Source: Eubacteriaceae bacterium
Lineage (GTDB): Bacteria > Bacillota > Clostridia > Lachnospirales > Lachnospiraceae
NCBI GenBank assembly: GCA_902362455.1
Contig: CABIWJ010000006.1
Location: 165,463-229,462 of the forward strand
Length of the DNA: 64,000 nucleotides
Reading direction: 5' to 3'
Positions within the stretch are counted from its first letter, which is position 1. The number at the start of each line of letters is the position of its first letter. Shown in pieces: positions 33,990 through 42,308 of the stretch. Made by a program: the position numbers and the translations under genes. Under the pieces are notes generated by a model. The model ran no database searches. It was not told the origin of the DNA and saw only the letters and a program-made list of their open reading frames with translations.

Positions 33990-35720
33990 TTGCAACAGGC
34001 AGAACACATAACAGAATCTGAAGTAGATATTGAGAAGAAAAAGCAGGAACTATATTCAGAAATTGATGCACTTGGAATAAAAAGCGATTCAAGAATTAAC
34101 AAATTGAAAAAGTTCTTGGCAGATAGAAAAATCTGGCATCTGGAAGAAATGGATTATCCTTTGCGAAATTCGTATGAACAATATTTAAGAGGACAGATAC
34201 GATCACAAATTGTATCTTTCTATTTGAAAATATATGATACGGTAAAACAACAACATATCTATCAACAAATGCAGACGCTAAATGGAAAGCGGATATATGA
34301 ATGGAAATATCAAAATAAAATTTATTTTCTGAAGTATTATCCGGAAAAGGAAATAGCTGAGACCTTTGAAACTTCTTATAAAACAAACCTATTGGTGTGG
34401 GATTTTACACAAAATTGTTCAGAAGTTTTAAAGAAACAAATTTTTTATACGTTGAGTCGTATCATTGCCAATACTTCAATGTCTAAGGCTTATAGAAATG
34501 TCAGGTTAAAATCCTTAAAACTTCTTTATGATTCTTGTGTTCAGTTAAATATTACGGATATTGGATTGCTGGAAATGGAACAAGTGGAAACTATTTTAAA
34601 GAATTTTCCCGAAACGAGTCAACGAAGTATTTTAGGTGAATGCAGAAGAGATGCGTTTATGCAGCAGGAACAGATCCAATGGGAAGCAAATGTATGGTAT
34701 CTGGAACGATTACATCTTGGAAAACATCGGATAGACGAAAGTAAATCCTTAATTAGCATTTCTTTTATGGAAGTCAAGGAAATACAGAATCGAGAAATTT
34801 TACAGGCATACATGAAATATGAACTGGGAATTACTGGACAGGCAGTCAGCACGATTGTACGAAGATTTGTATGTATTAGAAATTTTATTGAACTGCTGGA
34901 ACAAGAAAAGATACTGGCGATTCATGCAACTGTCGCAGAAGTAAAAAAGTATGCAGACGGCTTGCGAGAACGGGGAATACAGGCAAAGGGATTTAATGAA
35001 AGAATTTTCGGTATCGGTCATTTTTATAAATTCATGGAAGTTAAACAGTATATTACAAGAATGCCATTCCGAATTGAATATTTCCAACAAAAAGAAGTAA
35101 TAGTACATCATGATCGTAGCGTTGAGGAAACAGTATATATGGAAATTTTGAAAAAATTATATCTTTTTCCAGAGCGATTACGATGTATGTTCCTACATCT
35201 GTGGTGTCTAGGATTACGGGCGAGTGAAGTGTGTACATTGAAAGGAAATGCTTATTATCAGCAGGGCGAGGATTATTGGATTCAGGTGTATCAGGTCAAA
35301 ATGAAGAATTATAAAAGGATTCCAATCCCACAGGCACTTTATCAGATTATGAAAGTATACTTGAAAAAACATGAAATTCAGCCTGAAGAATTCATTTTTA
35401 AAAACAGCAGAGGTGGTGCTTGTCTATATGGTACATTCCGAACTCAGATGATAGAAGCGTGCCGGGAAAATAAGATTGCAAATGGAGAATATTTATTTCA
35501 ATCACACGATTATCGACATACAGTAGCAACTATGTTTTATGACAGTCATGTATCACTGCAAAGTATCAGGGATTATCTTGGACATACTTATGAAGAGATG
35601 ACAAGACAGTATATTGATTATATGCCGCAAAGGATTGCAAAAGCAAATGATGAGTTCTTTGAAATGCAAGGAAGTAGTTTAGCATCATGGCTAAAGAAAG
35701 AGGAAAAAGATGGAAAATGA
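33990..35720 (+). CDS. Tyrosine recombinase 2 (TnpB-like), unusual start
   Basis: This 576-residue recombinase has a long N-terminal region (1-390) and a catalytic domain with LWCLGLRASEVCTLKG (Arg) and HDYRHTVATMFYDS...IRDYLGHTYEEMTRQYIDY (HxxR, His, Tyr). It matches TnpB of Tn554-like elements in size. The start is uncertain: the nearest listed initiator is TTG at 33990, but the strong ribosome site gggaggtg at 33961 lies 8 bases ahead of an ATA (33975) in the same frame, so a mutated start or AUA initiation is possible. It overlaps the next gene by 11 bases. Confidence 0.82.
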   Translation: MQQAEHITESEVDIEKKKQELYSEIDALGIKSDSRINKLKKFLADRKIWHLEEMDYPLRNSYEQYLRGQIRSQIVSFYLKIYDTVKQQHIYQQMQTLNGKRIYEWKYQNKIYFLKYYPEKEIAETFETSYKTNLLVWDFTQNCSEVLKKQIFYTLSRIIANTSMSKAYRNVRLKSLKLLYDSCVQLNITDIGLLEMEQVETILKNFPETSQRSILGECRRDAFMQQEQIQWEANVWYLERLHLGKHRIDESKSLISISFMEVKEIQNREILQAYMKYELGITGQAVSTIVRRFVCIRNFIELLEQEKILAIHATVAEVKKYADGLRERGIQAKGFNERIFGIGHFYKFMEVKQYITRMPFRIEYFQQKEVIVHHDRSVEETVYMEILKKLYLFPERLRCMFLHLWCLGLRASEVCTLKGNAYYQQGEDYWIQVYQVKMKNYKRIPIPQALYQIMKVYLKKHEIQPEEFIFKNSRGGACLYGTFRTQMIEACRENKIANGEYLFQSHDYRHTVATMFYDSHVSLQSIRDYLGHTYEEMTRQYIDYMPQRIAKANDEFFEMQGSSLASWLKKEEKDGK

Positions 35721-37209
35721 TATTATATACTTCAGCGATTTCCCCAATTTACAAGAAACAGGGACACGTAAGGATAATGGAAAATTTGATTTAACGTTGC
35801 TTCCAACGCAAGAATTAAAGGAAGAGTTTCGAGGTTATATTATGTATCGCTGCAAAAACGGAACGTTTAGAGCATTGATTCAGGATCGAACAGCTTATAA
35901 TCATATTGCAAAGTTTTTGAACAGCAGAATAAATCGGAGAATCAAAAGCCTTGGAGATAGAAATCCAGAAAAATGGATATCACTTTTAAAAGGCTGGATG
36001 TTAGAACAGGGAATAACTATTGTAAAAGAAAAGAAGAGTGTGTATGGTACAGTAAGCTATGGCGAAGCAGTGACGATATTATATTTCAGAAACGTACTGA
36101 AATTTTTAGGGCCAGAAGATTTACGGGATGAGATAGAAAAAGATGTTTGGGAACTAAAAAATCTGGATATTAAAATCAGATCCAATCCAATTTATAATGT
36201 AAAAACACTGGATTTCAGAAAAATATATCAGCCAGATATCAGGGAAGAATGTAAGAAAGCTGTTTATATGAATCTGCAGTATGAAGCAATAGGAACTGTA
36301 CAGGGAGAATTGACAATAATGAGGATATTCTCAGAATATCTCCAAAAAGAGTATTCCAAAATAAAAAGCTGCAGTGAAATAGACAGAGAAGTGTTGGAAG
36401 AATTTTTGATACATCTGTCAACAAAAGATACTTCCCATAGTGCGAATAGTTCTTATGTAATTTCATTAAGACGACAGTTAGAGACAATCGGAAAAATTTA
36501 CAGCTATGAAAGATTGGAGCATTTATTTATTAATACGGATATTCCACCGGAAGTAAATGCAGAATTTAGAGTGTATTCTGATGATGAAATGAAACGACTG
36601 AATGCGGAAATTACACAGATGGATGTACAGATTGCAAGATGTCTTCTGATACATCAGATGCTTGGAACTAGGATATCAGATACCCTTACACTGAGACCAG
36701 ATTGTCTGACGAGAGAAAATGGCCAAGATATGATTGAAATATATCAAGTTAAAACTAAAAGATATAAAAAACCGATCAGTAAAGAACTTGCAAAACTGTT
36801 ACAGAGTTCTATTGAATATACACAGGAAAAGTTCGGTGATACAGAATACATATTTGTTAATGAAAAAGAACCTGACCGCCCGATGCAGTATATGGCTATA
36901 AAAACAAAAGTCATGTCCATGATACAGGAAAAGCAGTTGAAAGATGATCATGGCGAATTATTCGGGTTTGGAACGCACATGTTCCGGCACTACTATGGCG
37001 TCAAACTTACAGAAATGCATCTGGATGACTGGACGATAGCGAGACTATTGGGGCATAAAAGACTGAATAATGTACAGCATTACCGGAAAATGAGCAATCA
37101 AAGAATGGCAGACGAAACCAGAGAAGTAAGACAGAGGATGAGTGACATCATATATATGAGTCTGGCAAGATGGGGTGAAGAATATGAGCAAATACGACAA
37201 GATGATTGA
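35710..37209 (+). CDS. Tyrosine recombinase 3
   Basis: This 499-residue recombinase has the catalytic Arg in HQMLGTRISDTLTLRPD and the C-terminal box HMFRHYYGVKLTEMHLDDWTIARLLGHKRLNNVQHYRKM with HxxR and Tyr. Its ATG overlaps the end of recombinase 2, so the two are translationally coupled. Having three different recombinases from one operon is the mark of RIT-type and extended Tn554-type elements, where all three are thought to be needed for movement. Confidence 0.85.
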   Translation: MENDIIYFSDFPNLQETGTRKDNGKFDLTLLPTQELKEEFRGYIMYRCKNGTFRALIQDRTAYNHIAKFLNSRINRRIKSLGDRNPEKWISLLKGWMLEQGITIVKEKKSVYGTVSYGEAVTILYFRNVLKFLGPEDLRDEIEKDVWELKNLDIKIRSNPIYNVKTLDFRKIYQPDIREECKKAVYMNLQYEAIGTVQGELTIMRIFSEYLQKEYSKIKSCSEIDREVLEEFLIHLSTKDTSHSANSSYVISLRRQLETIGKIYSYERLEHLFINTDIPPEVNAEFRVYSDDEMKRLNAEITQMDVQIARCLLIHQMLGTRISDTLTLRPDCLTRENGQDMIEIYQVKTKRYKKPISKELAKLLQSSIEYTQEKFGDTEYIFVNEKEPDRPMQYMAIKTKVMSMIQEKQLKDDHGELFGFGTHMFRHYYGVKLTEMHLDDWTIARLLGHKRLNNVQHYRKMSNQRMADETREVRQRMSDIIYMSLARWGEEYEQIRQDD

Positions 37210-37567
37210 GGAAAATCAGAGAAAAAGTAAAGAGAAAATTGAACTGGCATTGCAAGCAATACAAGATATGCTGGCAAATAAAGAACGTATCAGCGTTCCA
37301 AAGCTGATGAAGAAAACTGGATTGTCGAGAGGATTCTTTTATAAAAATCCAACCGTCCGGGATACATTGAACCAAGCAGTAGAGCAACAGGCCGGAATGA
37401 TAGATCCAAGAAGAGAAATTCTGAACATGGCGATGGAAAAACAGATTGAACTGTTGAACCAGAAGGTGGCAGCTCTGAGCAGAGAAAATAAGGAACTGAA
37501 GAGAAAGAACGAAAAGTTACAGAAGGCATTACGGAAACAGGATTTGAATTTTATTAAGAACTTATAA
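37184..37567 (+). CDS. TnpC-like helper with coiled coil (DUF6262-like)
   Basis: This 127-residue protein has an N-terminal helix-turn-helix-like part (ERISVPKLMKKTGLSRGFFYKNPTV) and a C-terminal coiled coil (about residues 80-118). This is the arrangement of Tn554 TnpC, which sets orientation and frequency of transposition. It overlaps the end of recombinase 3. I prefer the ATG at 37184 over the GTG nine bases upstream. Confidence 0.72.
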   Translation: MSKYDKMIEENQRKSKEKIELALQAIQDMLANKERISVPKLMKKTGLSRGFFYKNPTVRDTLNQAVEQQAGMIDPRREILNMAMEKQIELLNQKVAALSRENKELKRKNEKLQKALRKQDLNFIKNL

Positions 37568-37591
37568 CATTGAAAATAATAAGATGGAAGA

Positions 37592-37614
37592 GATGTGTGC
37601 AGACACATCTTTTC
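37592..37614 (+). terminator. Terminator of the recombinase operon
   Basis: gatgtgt (37592-37598) pairs with acacatc (37603-37609) around a four-base loop and is followed by tttt. Confidence 0.75.
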
Positions 37615-37707
37615 ATCGTTGAGGATAAAATATATAGAATGAGAATGGGATTGTTTTATGGTATACTAAAAGTGAAATGCTAACTTTGATATGAGGTATA
37701 AAACAAT

Positions 37708-38451
37708 ATGACAGAAATACAAATTAAAAATTTAATTAAAGAATATGAAAAAGAATATATTGAGTTTATGGAAATTGAGAAATTACCACAGTATAAGATA
37801 GATTTTTTTGAAATTAATGTTGAGGAAAGCGATGCAGCAGGATTCGCTTCAGCCGCCCAAGCTTACTATAATACGAAAACAGATGAACATATATTAAGGA
37901 TATGCAAAAGTTCGGAAATACCAAGGTATATTGTGTTTCATGAATTTACGCATATTTTAGATACGGAAATGTATGCAAAGCAAGATTCTTGGAAATATAT
38001 GGCTTTGTCTGGTTATACAGAATATCATGCAGCACAAGTTGAATTGATGATAATGTTAGGAGCAGATAGTATACAAACTCAAGATTTTTCATTTACAGTT
38101 GATGTTGAAATAGGTAATAGTACAGTTAGGAATTACCTAAACTCAAGACATCAATTAGTAGTGAATATGATGAATAGAACAGATTTTCCAAGAGATATTG
38201 AAGCATTAAAAACAACGGTAGGTGTGCTATATAATTATTTTGGAGTGCGTTCTATATGTAAAATGTATGCGAAAGATTATACTGAAGAAGTGGATAACAC
38301 AATTATTATTCAGAAACTTTCAAAAGTATTATTTGAAGAGATAAATAGCTTTATGGTTGGATGGTTTAATGAAGCACAAGTAGAGCTGAGCTTTGTGTCA
38401 TATATGAAAATAATGTGGCCTATGCTTCAAAGCTATTTTGGAAAAGAATGA
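37708..38451 (+). CDS. Putative HExxH metalloprotease-like protein
   Basis: This 247-residue soluble protein contains PRYIVFHEFTHILDTEMY (about residues 72-89), a zincin HExxH motif in a helical setting. It is followed by GYTEYHAAQVELM, where a Glu or His could be the third metal ligand. It resembles ImmA/IrrE-like peptidases only in the motif; there is no partner repressor gene next to it. It stands alone between the recombinase operon and a flavodoxin fragment and could be cargo of the element. Base composition is markedly AT-rich. Confidence 0.6.
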   Translation: MTEIQIKNLIKEYEKEYIEFMEIEKLPQYKIDFFEINVEESDAAGFASAAQAYYNTKTDEHILRICKSSEIPRYIVFHEFTHILDTEMYAKQDSWKYMALSGYTEYHAAQVELMIMLGADSIQTQDFSFTVDVEIGNSTVRNYLNSRHQLVVNMMNRTDFPRDIEALKTTVGVLYNYFGVRSICKMYAKDYTEEVDNTIIIQKLSKVLFEEINSFMVGWFNEAQVELSFVSYMKIMWPMLQSYFGKE

Positions 38452-38511
38452 AAGATAGTAACAGTAAACACAGTTTTGTATACAGTTAAACCCAGTAAAA
38501 TCAACGCATGA

Positions 38512-38757
38512 GGGGAACTGGCTACATTTTACCAAACTATCTGGTGGTATGTGGCTCCAACAATTATAAATACATTTTTGGAAGCCTATGAGTTCAGTGG
38601 TAAAAAAATCGTGCTTTTTGCAACATCCGGAGGAAGTGGATTCGGGAACACTGTGAAAGAATTGCAGCTATCTGCACCAGACGCAGTTATAACAGAAGGC
38701 AGAATGCTAAATCGTGGAACAAAACAGGAAATCAGTGAATGGATAAACTCTTTATAA
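38512..38757 (+). pseudogene. Flavodoxin, C-terminal fragment
   Basis: The frame, open from 38512 after a TGA, encodes IWWYVAPTIINTFLEAYEFSGKKIV followed by FATSGGSGFG and ISEWINSL. This is the C-terminal 70 or so residues of a flavodoxin, including the 90s loop (SGGSG). The N-terminal FMN-phosphate loop and the start codon are missing. Similarity begins near 38539, so the 5' half was lost at a junction just upstream. Confidence 0.78.
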
Positions 38758-38785
38758 ACAACAGTGTTATGGAGGTATACAGAAT

Positions 38786-39583
38786 ATGGAAAAAATAGTA
38801 CAGACAGCAGGACGAAATGCACTTGGTAAATTTGCACCGGAGTTTGCTCATTTTAATGATGATGTGCTTTTCGGTGAAAACTGGAACAACCAGGATATTG
38901 GTGTGAAGACAAGAAGTATCATTACAGTGGTTGCTCTGATGGCTTCCGGAATTACGGATTCTTCTTTAAAATATCATCTTCAAAATGCAAAAAAATATGG
39001 TGTGACACAAAAAGAGATTGCAGCGGTAATCACACATGTCGCATTCTATGCAGGATGGCCAAAAGCATGGACTGTATTCAATCTTGCAAAAGAAGTGTGG
39101 GAGGAAGGTGAAGGAGATTTACCATACGAGGAGGAAGCAATGCGGGCGCATGCAAAAGAGATGGTATTACCAATTGGCGCATCAAATGATGGCTTTGCAC
39201 AGTATTTTTCTGGCAGAAGTTTTCTTGCACCGATATCAACTTCTCAGGTTGGAATTTTCAATGTGACATTTGAACCTGGATGTAGAAATAACTGGCACAT
39301 CCATCATGCAAAAAGAGGAGGTGGGCAGATTCTGGTGTGTATTGCCGGAAGAGGATATTATCAGGAAGAAGGCAAAGACGCTGTAGAAATGAAGCCGGGT
39401 GACTGCATCAATATTCAGGCAGAAGTAAAGCACTGGCATGGTGCTGCACCGAATGAATGGTTTTCTCATCTGGCAATAGAGGTTCCGGGTGAAAATGTTT
39501 CTAATGAATGGCTTGAACCAGTAAGTGATGAAGAATATGTGACGGCTTGCAAAACTTCTGAAGAGGAAAATAAAAATTTCTAA
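38786..39583 (+). CDS. Carboxymuconolactone decarboxylase-cupin fusion protein
   Basis: This 265-residue protein has an N-terminal alkylhydroperoxidase/CMD-like domain (GENWNNQDIGVKTRSIITVVALMA ... HLQNAKKYGVTQKEIAAVITHVAFYAGWPKAW). Its C-terminal cupin (about 150-245) has WHIHHAKRGGGQILVCIAGRGYYQEEG and PGDCINIQAEVKHWHGA, whose His and Glu/Gln residues could bind a metal. Such fusions are common redox-related proteins next to flavodoxin genes in Clostridia, which fits the flavodoxin fragment just upstream. The CMD domain lacks a CxxC pair, so peroxidase activity is doubtful. Confidence 0.85.
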   Translation: MEKIVQTAGRNALGKFAPEFAHFNDDVLFGENWNNQDIGVKTRSIITVVALMASGITDSSLKYHLQNAKKYGVTQKEIAAVITHVAFYAGWPKAWTVFNLAKEVWEEGEGDLPYEEEAMRAHAKEMVLPIGASNDGFAQYFSGRSFLAPISTSQVGIFNVTFEPGCRNNWHIHHAKRGGGQILVCIAGRGYYQEEGKDAVEMKPGDCINIQAEVKHWHGAAPNEWFSHLAIEVPGENVSNEWLEPVSDEEYVTACKTSEEENKNF

Positions 39584-39640
39584 ATATACAAAATCCTTAG
39601 TAGTAACATTTTTATAATCCACTTTTATGGGGGTAGTAGA

Positions 39641-39672
39641 AGGCACCATGTAGCAATGCAGGTGTCTTTTTT
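39641..39672 (+). terminator. Terminator after the CMD-cupin gene
   Basis: aggcacc (39641-39647) pairs with ggtgtct (39661-39667) and is followed by a run of T. Confidence 0.75.
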
Positions 39673-39689
39673 AGTATAACGGCAGTTGC

Positions 39690-39756
39690 ATTGTTCCGCT
39701 ATTCTGGTAAATATTGTTCCGATATTATTGATATTATTCCGTTAAAGAGGTATACT
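39690..39756 (+). promoter_or_regulatory. Fic gene promoter with three direct repeats
   Basis: TTGATA (39728-39733) and TATACT (39751-39756) are 17 bases apart. The motif ATTGTTCCG occurs at 39690-39698 and 39713-39721, and ATTATTCCG at 39733-39741, spaced 23 and 20 bases, about two helical turns. The last copy sits between the -35 and -10 boxes, as for a repressor site. Confidence 0.6.
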
Positions 39757-39781
39757 ATATCTTAGATTGGAGGGATAATCT

Positions 39782-40675
39782 ATGTTTATGACAGTAAAAC
39801 AGGCTTCTGAAAAATGGGGCATTTCTGATAGAAGAATCAGAGTTCTTTGCTCTGAGGGAAAAATTCCGGGTGCGTACCAGGAAGGACGTGGCTGGAAAAT
39901 TCCCGTGGATGCAAAGAAACCTGCTGATGGTCGTTATAAGTCAAAGGAGAGTCTGTTGGCGCAAATTGACCGCAAGAAGGTGGAACTGGATAGCAGAAGA
40001 CCTTTAACCGCGGGTGAGGTTGCAAGGCTCAACGAAGAATTTATCATAGAGTACACATACAACTCCAATGCCATCGAAGGAAATACACTTACACTGCGAG
40101 AAACGGATTTAGTTCTTCGTGGTATTACGATTGACCAGAAACCGTTGAAAGACCATATGGAGGCAGTCGGTCATAAAGAAGCATTTGATTTCGTGAGTGA
40201 ACTGGTAAAAGATAATGTTCCGATTAGTGAGAGCATCATCAAACAGATTCACTATCTTGTTCTTGTGGATAAGAAGGAAGACCGTGGCGTTTATCGCAGA
40301 GTTCCGGTTCATATTATGGGCGCACAGCATGAACTCGTGCAGCCGTATCTTATTGAACCAAAAATGGAACAGTTGCTATATGATTTTGCTGCAAGCACAG
40401 AGCATATCGTGACAAAACTGGCTCGTTTTCACATCGAGTTTGAAGGCATCCATCCTTTCATCGATGGTAATGGCAGAACCGGAAGACTGCTTGTAAATCT
40501 TGAGTTGATGAAAGCCGGATTCCCGCCTATAGATATTAAGTTTACAGACAGAATTACCTATTATAATGCATTTGATGAATATCATGTAAAGCACAATCTT
40601 TCGGCAATGGAAAATCTGTTTGCAGGATACATCAATGCCAGATTGGATATGTATTTAGATATGTTGCAGGATTAA
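39782..40675 (+). CDS. Fic-domain protein with N-terminal DNA-binding domain
   Basis: This 297-residue protein has an N-terminal excisionase/MerR-like helix-turn-helix (VKQASEKWGISDRRIRVLCSEGKIPGA...GWKIP). The Fic domain has the full active loop HPFIDGNGRTGRLL (about residue 223). It has an inhibitory helix motif SNAIEGN near residue 97, the (S/T)xxxE(G/N) signature of class II self-inhibited enzymes. Fic enzymes usually transfer AMP from ATP to a protein target. The DNA-binding head may bind the repeats in its own promoter. The protein is intact and expected to be active. Confidence 0.88.
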   Translation: MFMTVKQASEKWGISDRRIRVLCSEGKIPGAYQEGRGWKIPVDAKKPADGRYKSKESLLAQIDRKKVELDSRRPLTAGEVARLNEEFIIEYTYNSNAIEGNTLTLRETDLVLRGITIDQKPLKDHMEAVGHKEAFDFVSELVKDNVPISESIIKQIHYLVLVDKKEDRGVYRRVPVHIMGAQHELVQPYLIEPKMEQLLYDFAASTEHIVTKLARFHIEFEGIHPFIDGNGRTGRLLVNLELMKAGFPPIDIKFTDRITYYNAFDEYHVKHNLSAMENLFAGYINARLDMYLDMLQD

Positions 40676-40705
40676 TCGACCTGCTTTTGAATATGGAGGT
40701 CGCCT

Positions 40706-40774
40706 ATGCCTTTTGAAATAGTACGAAATGATATTGTAAATATGCAAGTGGATGCGGTGGTAAACATTTTTTAA
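40706..40774 (+). pseudogene. Macro-domain gene, N-terminal stub
   Basis: The 22-codon frame MPFEIVRNDIVNMQVDAVVN-IF-stop starts behind atggaggtcgcct, 30 bases after the Fic gene. It matches the first residues of macro-domain (ADP-ribose binding) proteins, whose next residues would be AAN. The gene is cut there and the following DNA is unrelated. Confidence 0.7.
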
Positions 40775-40804
40775 GGTATTAGACATAATAAAATTATCAG
40801 GTAT

Positions 40805-40848
40805 AAAATAGATGTATAAGAGAAAATCAAATCTTATACATCTATTTT
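40805..40848. terminator. Strong bidirectional terminator
   Basis: A 17-bp perfect stem, aaaatagatgtataaga (40805-40821) with its complement (40832-40848), is flanked by A on one side and T on the other. Confidence 0.8.
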
Positions 40849-40879
40849 TATGCGAGAGTTACAGGGCATGATGGAGTTT

Positions 40880-41150
40880 TTTAGTAAGAGCGGATGATGT
40901 TGATGCATATTTGGAAGAGTTTAAGTCAATGTAACTTAGGGAGAAGAGAACTGTAAAGGTGAATGATGGATATGCAGTAATAAATATGGGTGAATCTGAA
41001 GGACTAACATATGATAGAGTATTGATTTATCCAACAAGTACTATGAGAAATTGGATGAAGAATCATTCTAGCAATCTGCAACCAAAAACAAGGTCTCAGT
41101 TTTATGTTGCAATAACGAGAGCAAGATATAGTGTGGGAATTGTTTTTTGA
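40880..41150 (+). pseudogene. UvrD-type helicase, C-terminal remnant in two frames
   Basis: One frame gives RADDVDAYLEEFKSM then a stop. A second, from about 40935, gives VNDGYAVINMGESEGLTYDRVLIYPT and ends QFYVAITRARYSVGIVF, the terminal motif VI of UvrD/Rep helicases. The catalytic N-terminal part is missing and the remaining piece is broken, so it is a dead gene. Confidence 0.75.
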
Positions 41151-41186
41151 TTATGATGAGAAAACAAATATTGCAGGAGTAGAAAG

Positions 41187-41213
41187 GAGAAAGAACCATT
41201 TTGATTCTTTCTC
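41187..41213. terminator. Terminator between UvrD remnant and AraC gene
   Basis: gagaaagaa (41187-41195) pairs with ttctttctc (41205-41213). It can serve the converging minus-strand regulator. Confidence 0.65.
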
Positions 41214-41220
41214 ATTGGGA

Positions 41221-42075
41221 TTAAGGCTTTATTTTTTTTCTATATTCAGATGGTGATATCCCCTTAGCTTTTTTAAATATTCGACTAAAATATAAAGGGT
41301 TGTCATAACCGATAATTTCAGCAATTTCTGTCACATTGTAATCAGTATTTTGTAACAGGATCTCAGCGTTATATAATCTTTTGGATAAAATGTATTGCAT
41401 TGGAGTAAATCCTGTATATTGTTTAAAGCTTCTAATGAACCAGCTAACACTAACATGATTATTTTGTGCATATTCGTTAATACTTATATTTTCGCTATAA
41501 TGTTCATTAAAATAAAGTGTAGCTTTATCAATTTCTTCGATAACATAAGTGTTATCGGGTTTAAGTTGAGATAAAAAACTCCTTTGGAGCATAATAAATA
41601 TTTGTTTTAAGTACATTTCTAACATCTGTTCATAATTCTCTTTACACATCTGAAGTTCATATATCATATTTCTAAATATTCCTTGATATTCAATATGAGA
41701 ACCACAATAGAAGATATTCTTATTATCCGGAAAGCCATAAGAGCGAAGAATATTAGTAACATTTCCGCCAGTAAAGTGTACCCAATATGCTTCTGTTTGG
41801 TCATCACCATAGTATTCATATTTTTGGGGTTCTTTAGGTCGGTATAAAACCATATGGCCTGCTGTAACTATTTCTTCTTTACCGTTAAAATGAAAGTGTG
41901 CTTTACCAGCAGCGATATAAAGCAATTGGAAGTCTTTTCGACCTTTGGGACGCCAGGTTGGCAATTTGGGACAAGTATAAAGATGATAAGTTCCTACACT
42001 AGTTACTATCAATGGTTTTGATTTGTCTTTTATGTCTAACATTGAGTTGTTTAGATATGCGTTATTTGTATACAT
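41221..42075 (-). CDS. AraC-family regulator of the lactose genes
   Basis: This 284-residue regulator has an N-terminal cupin-like sugar-binding domain (HFHFNGKEEIVTAGHMVLYRPKEPQKYEYYGD) and a C-terminal pair of helix-turn-helices (INEYAQNNHVSVSWFIRSFKQYTGFTPMQYIL and VTEIAEIIGYDNPLYFSRIFKKAKGISPSEYRKK). It is transcribed away from the lactose transporter gene across a 233-base region with repeated ATTTTGTC boxes, the layout of a local activator of a sugar operon. Its ribosome site is ataaaggaggttt. Confidence 0.88.
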   Translation of the reverse strand: MYTNNAYLNNSMLDIKDKSKPLIVTSVGTYHLYTCPKLPTWRPKGRKDFQLLYIAAGKAHFHFNGKEEIVTAGHMVLYRPKEPQKYEYYGDDQTEAYWVHFTGGNVTNILRSYGFPDNKNIFYCGSHIEYQGIFRNMIYELQMCKENYEQMLEMYLKQIFIMLQRSFLSQLKPDNTYVIEEIDKATLYFNEHYSENISINEYAQNNHVSVSWFIRSFKQYTGFTPMQYILSKRLYNAEILLQNTDYNVTEIAEIIGYDNPLYFSRIFKKAKGISPSEYRKKIKP

Positions 42076-42114
42076 TTAAACCTCCTTTATAAGGGTACGA
42101 ATATATCATTGTGG

Positions 42115-42184
42115 ATTTTGTCTAATTAAAAAAGCAATTTTGTCCTTGTTTCTATCAATTCTATCATTTTGTGCATATTTTGTC
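42115..42184. promoter_or_regulatory. Four direct ATTTTGT(C/G) repeats, candidate AraC sites
   Basis: Copies lie at 42115-42122, 42137-42144, 42166-42173 and 42177-42184, spaced 22, 29 and 11 bases. Direct repeats near one or two helical turns apart are typical of AraC-type activator sites. They precede a TATACT (42220-42225) that has no good -35 box, as expected for an activator-dependent promoter. Confidence 0.6.
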
Positions 42185-42308
42185 CAATAAATGATATGGA
42201 ATTAAGAATAGTATTTTTATATACTACTTATAACGAAGCAGACAGACTAATAAACAACGAAGCAAAAAGTTAATAAAAGGTAATGTATGATAAGGAAGGA
42301 GAATTCTT

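Larger units (their letters stand above)
32837..37567 (+). mobile_element. Tyrosine-recombinase trio element (Tn554/RIT-like)
   Basis: Three successive tyrosine recombinase genes and a small helper gene form one compact operon, with gaps or overlaps of fewer than 30 bases. Tn554 (TnpA, TnpB, TnpC) and RIT elements (three recombinases in tandem) share this plan. Element ends were not found. Confidence 0.65.
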
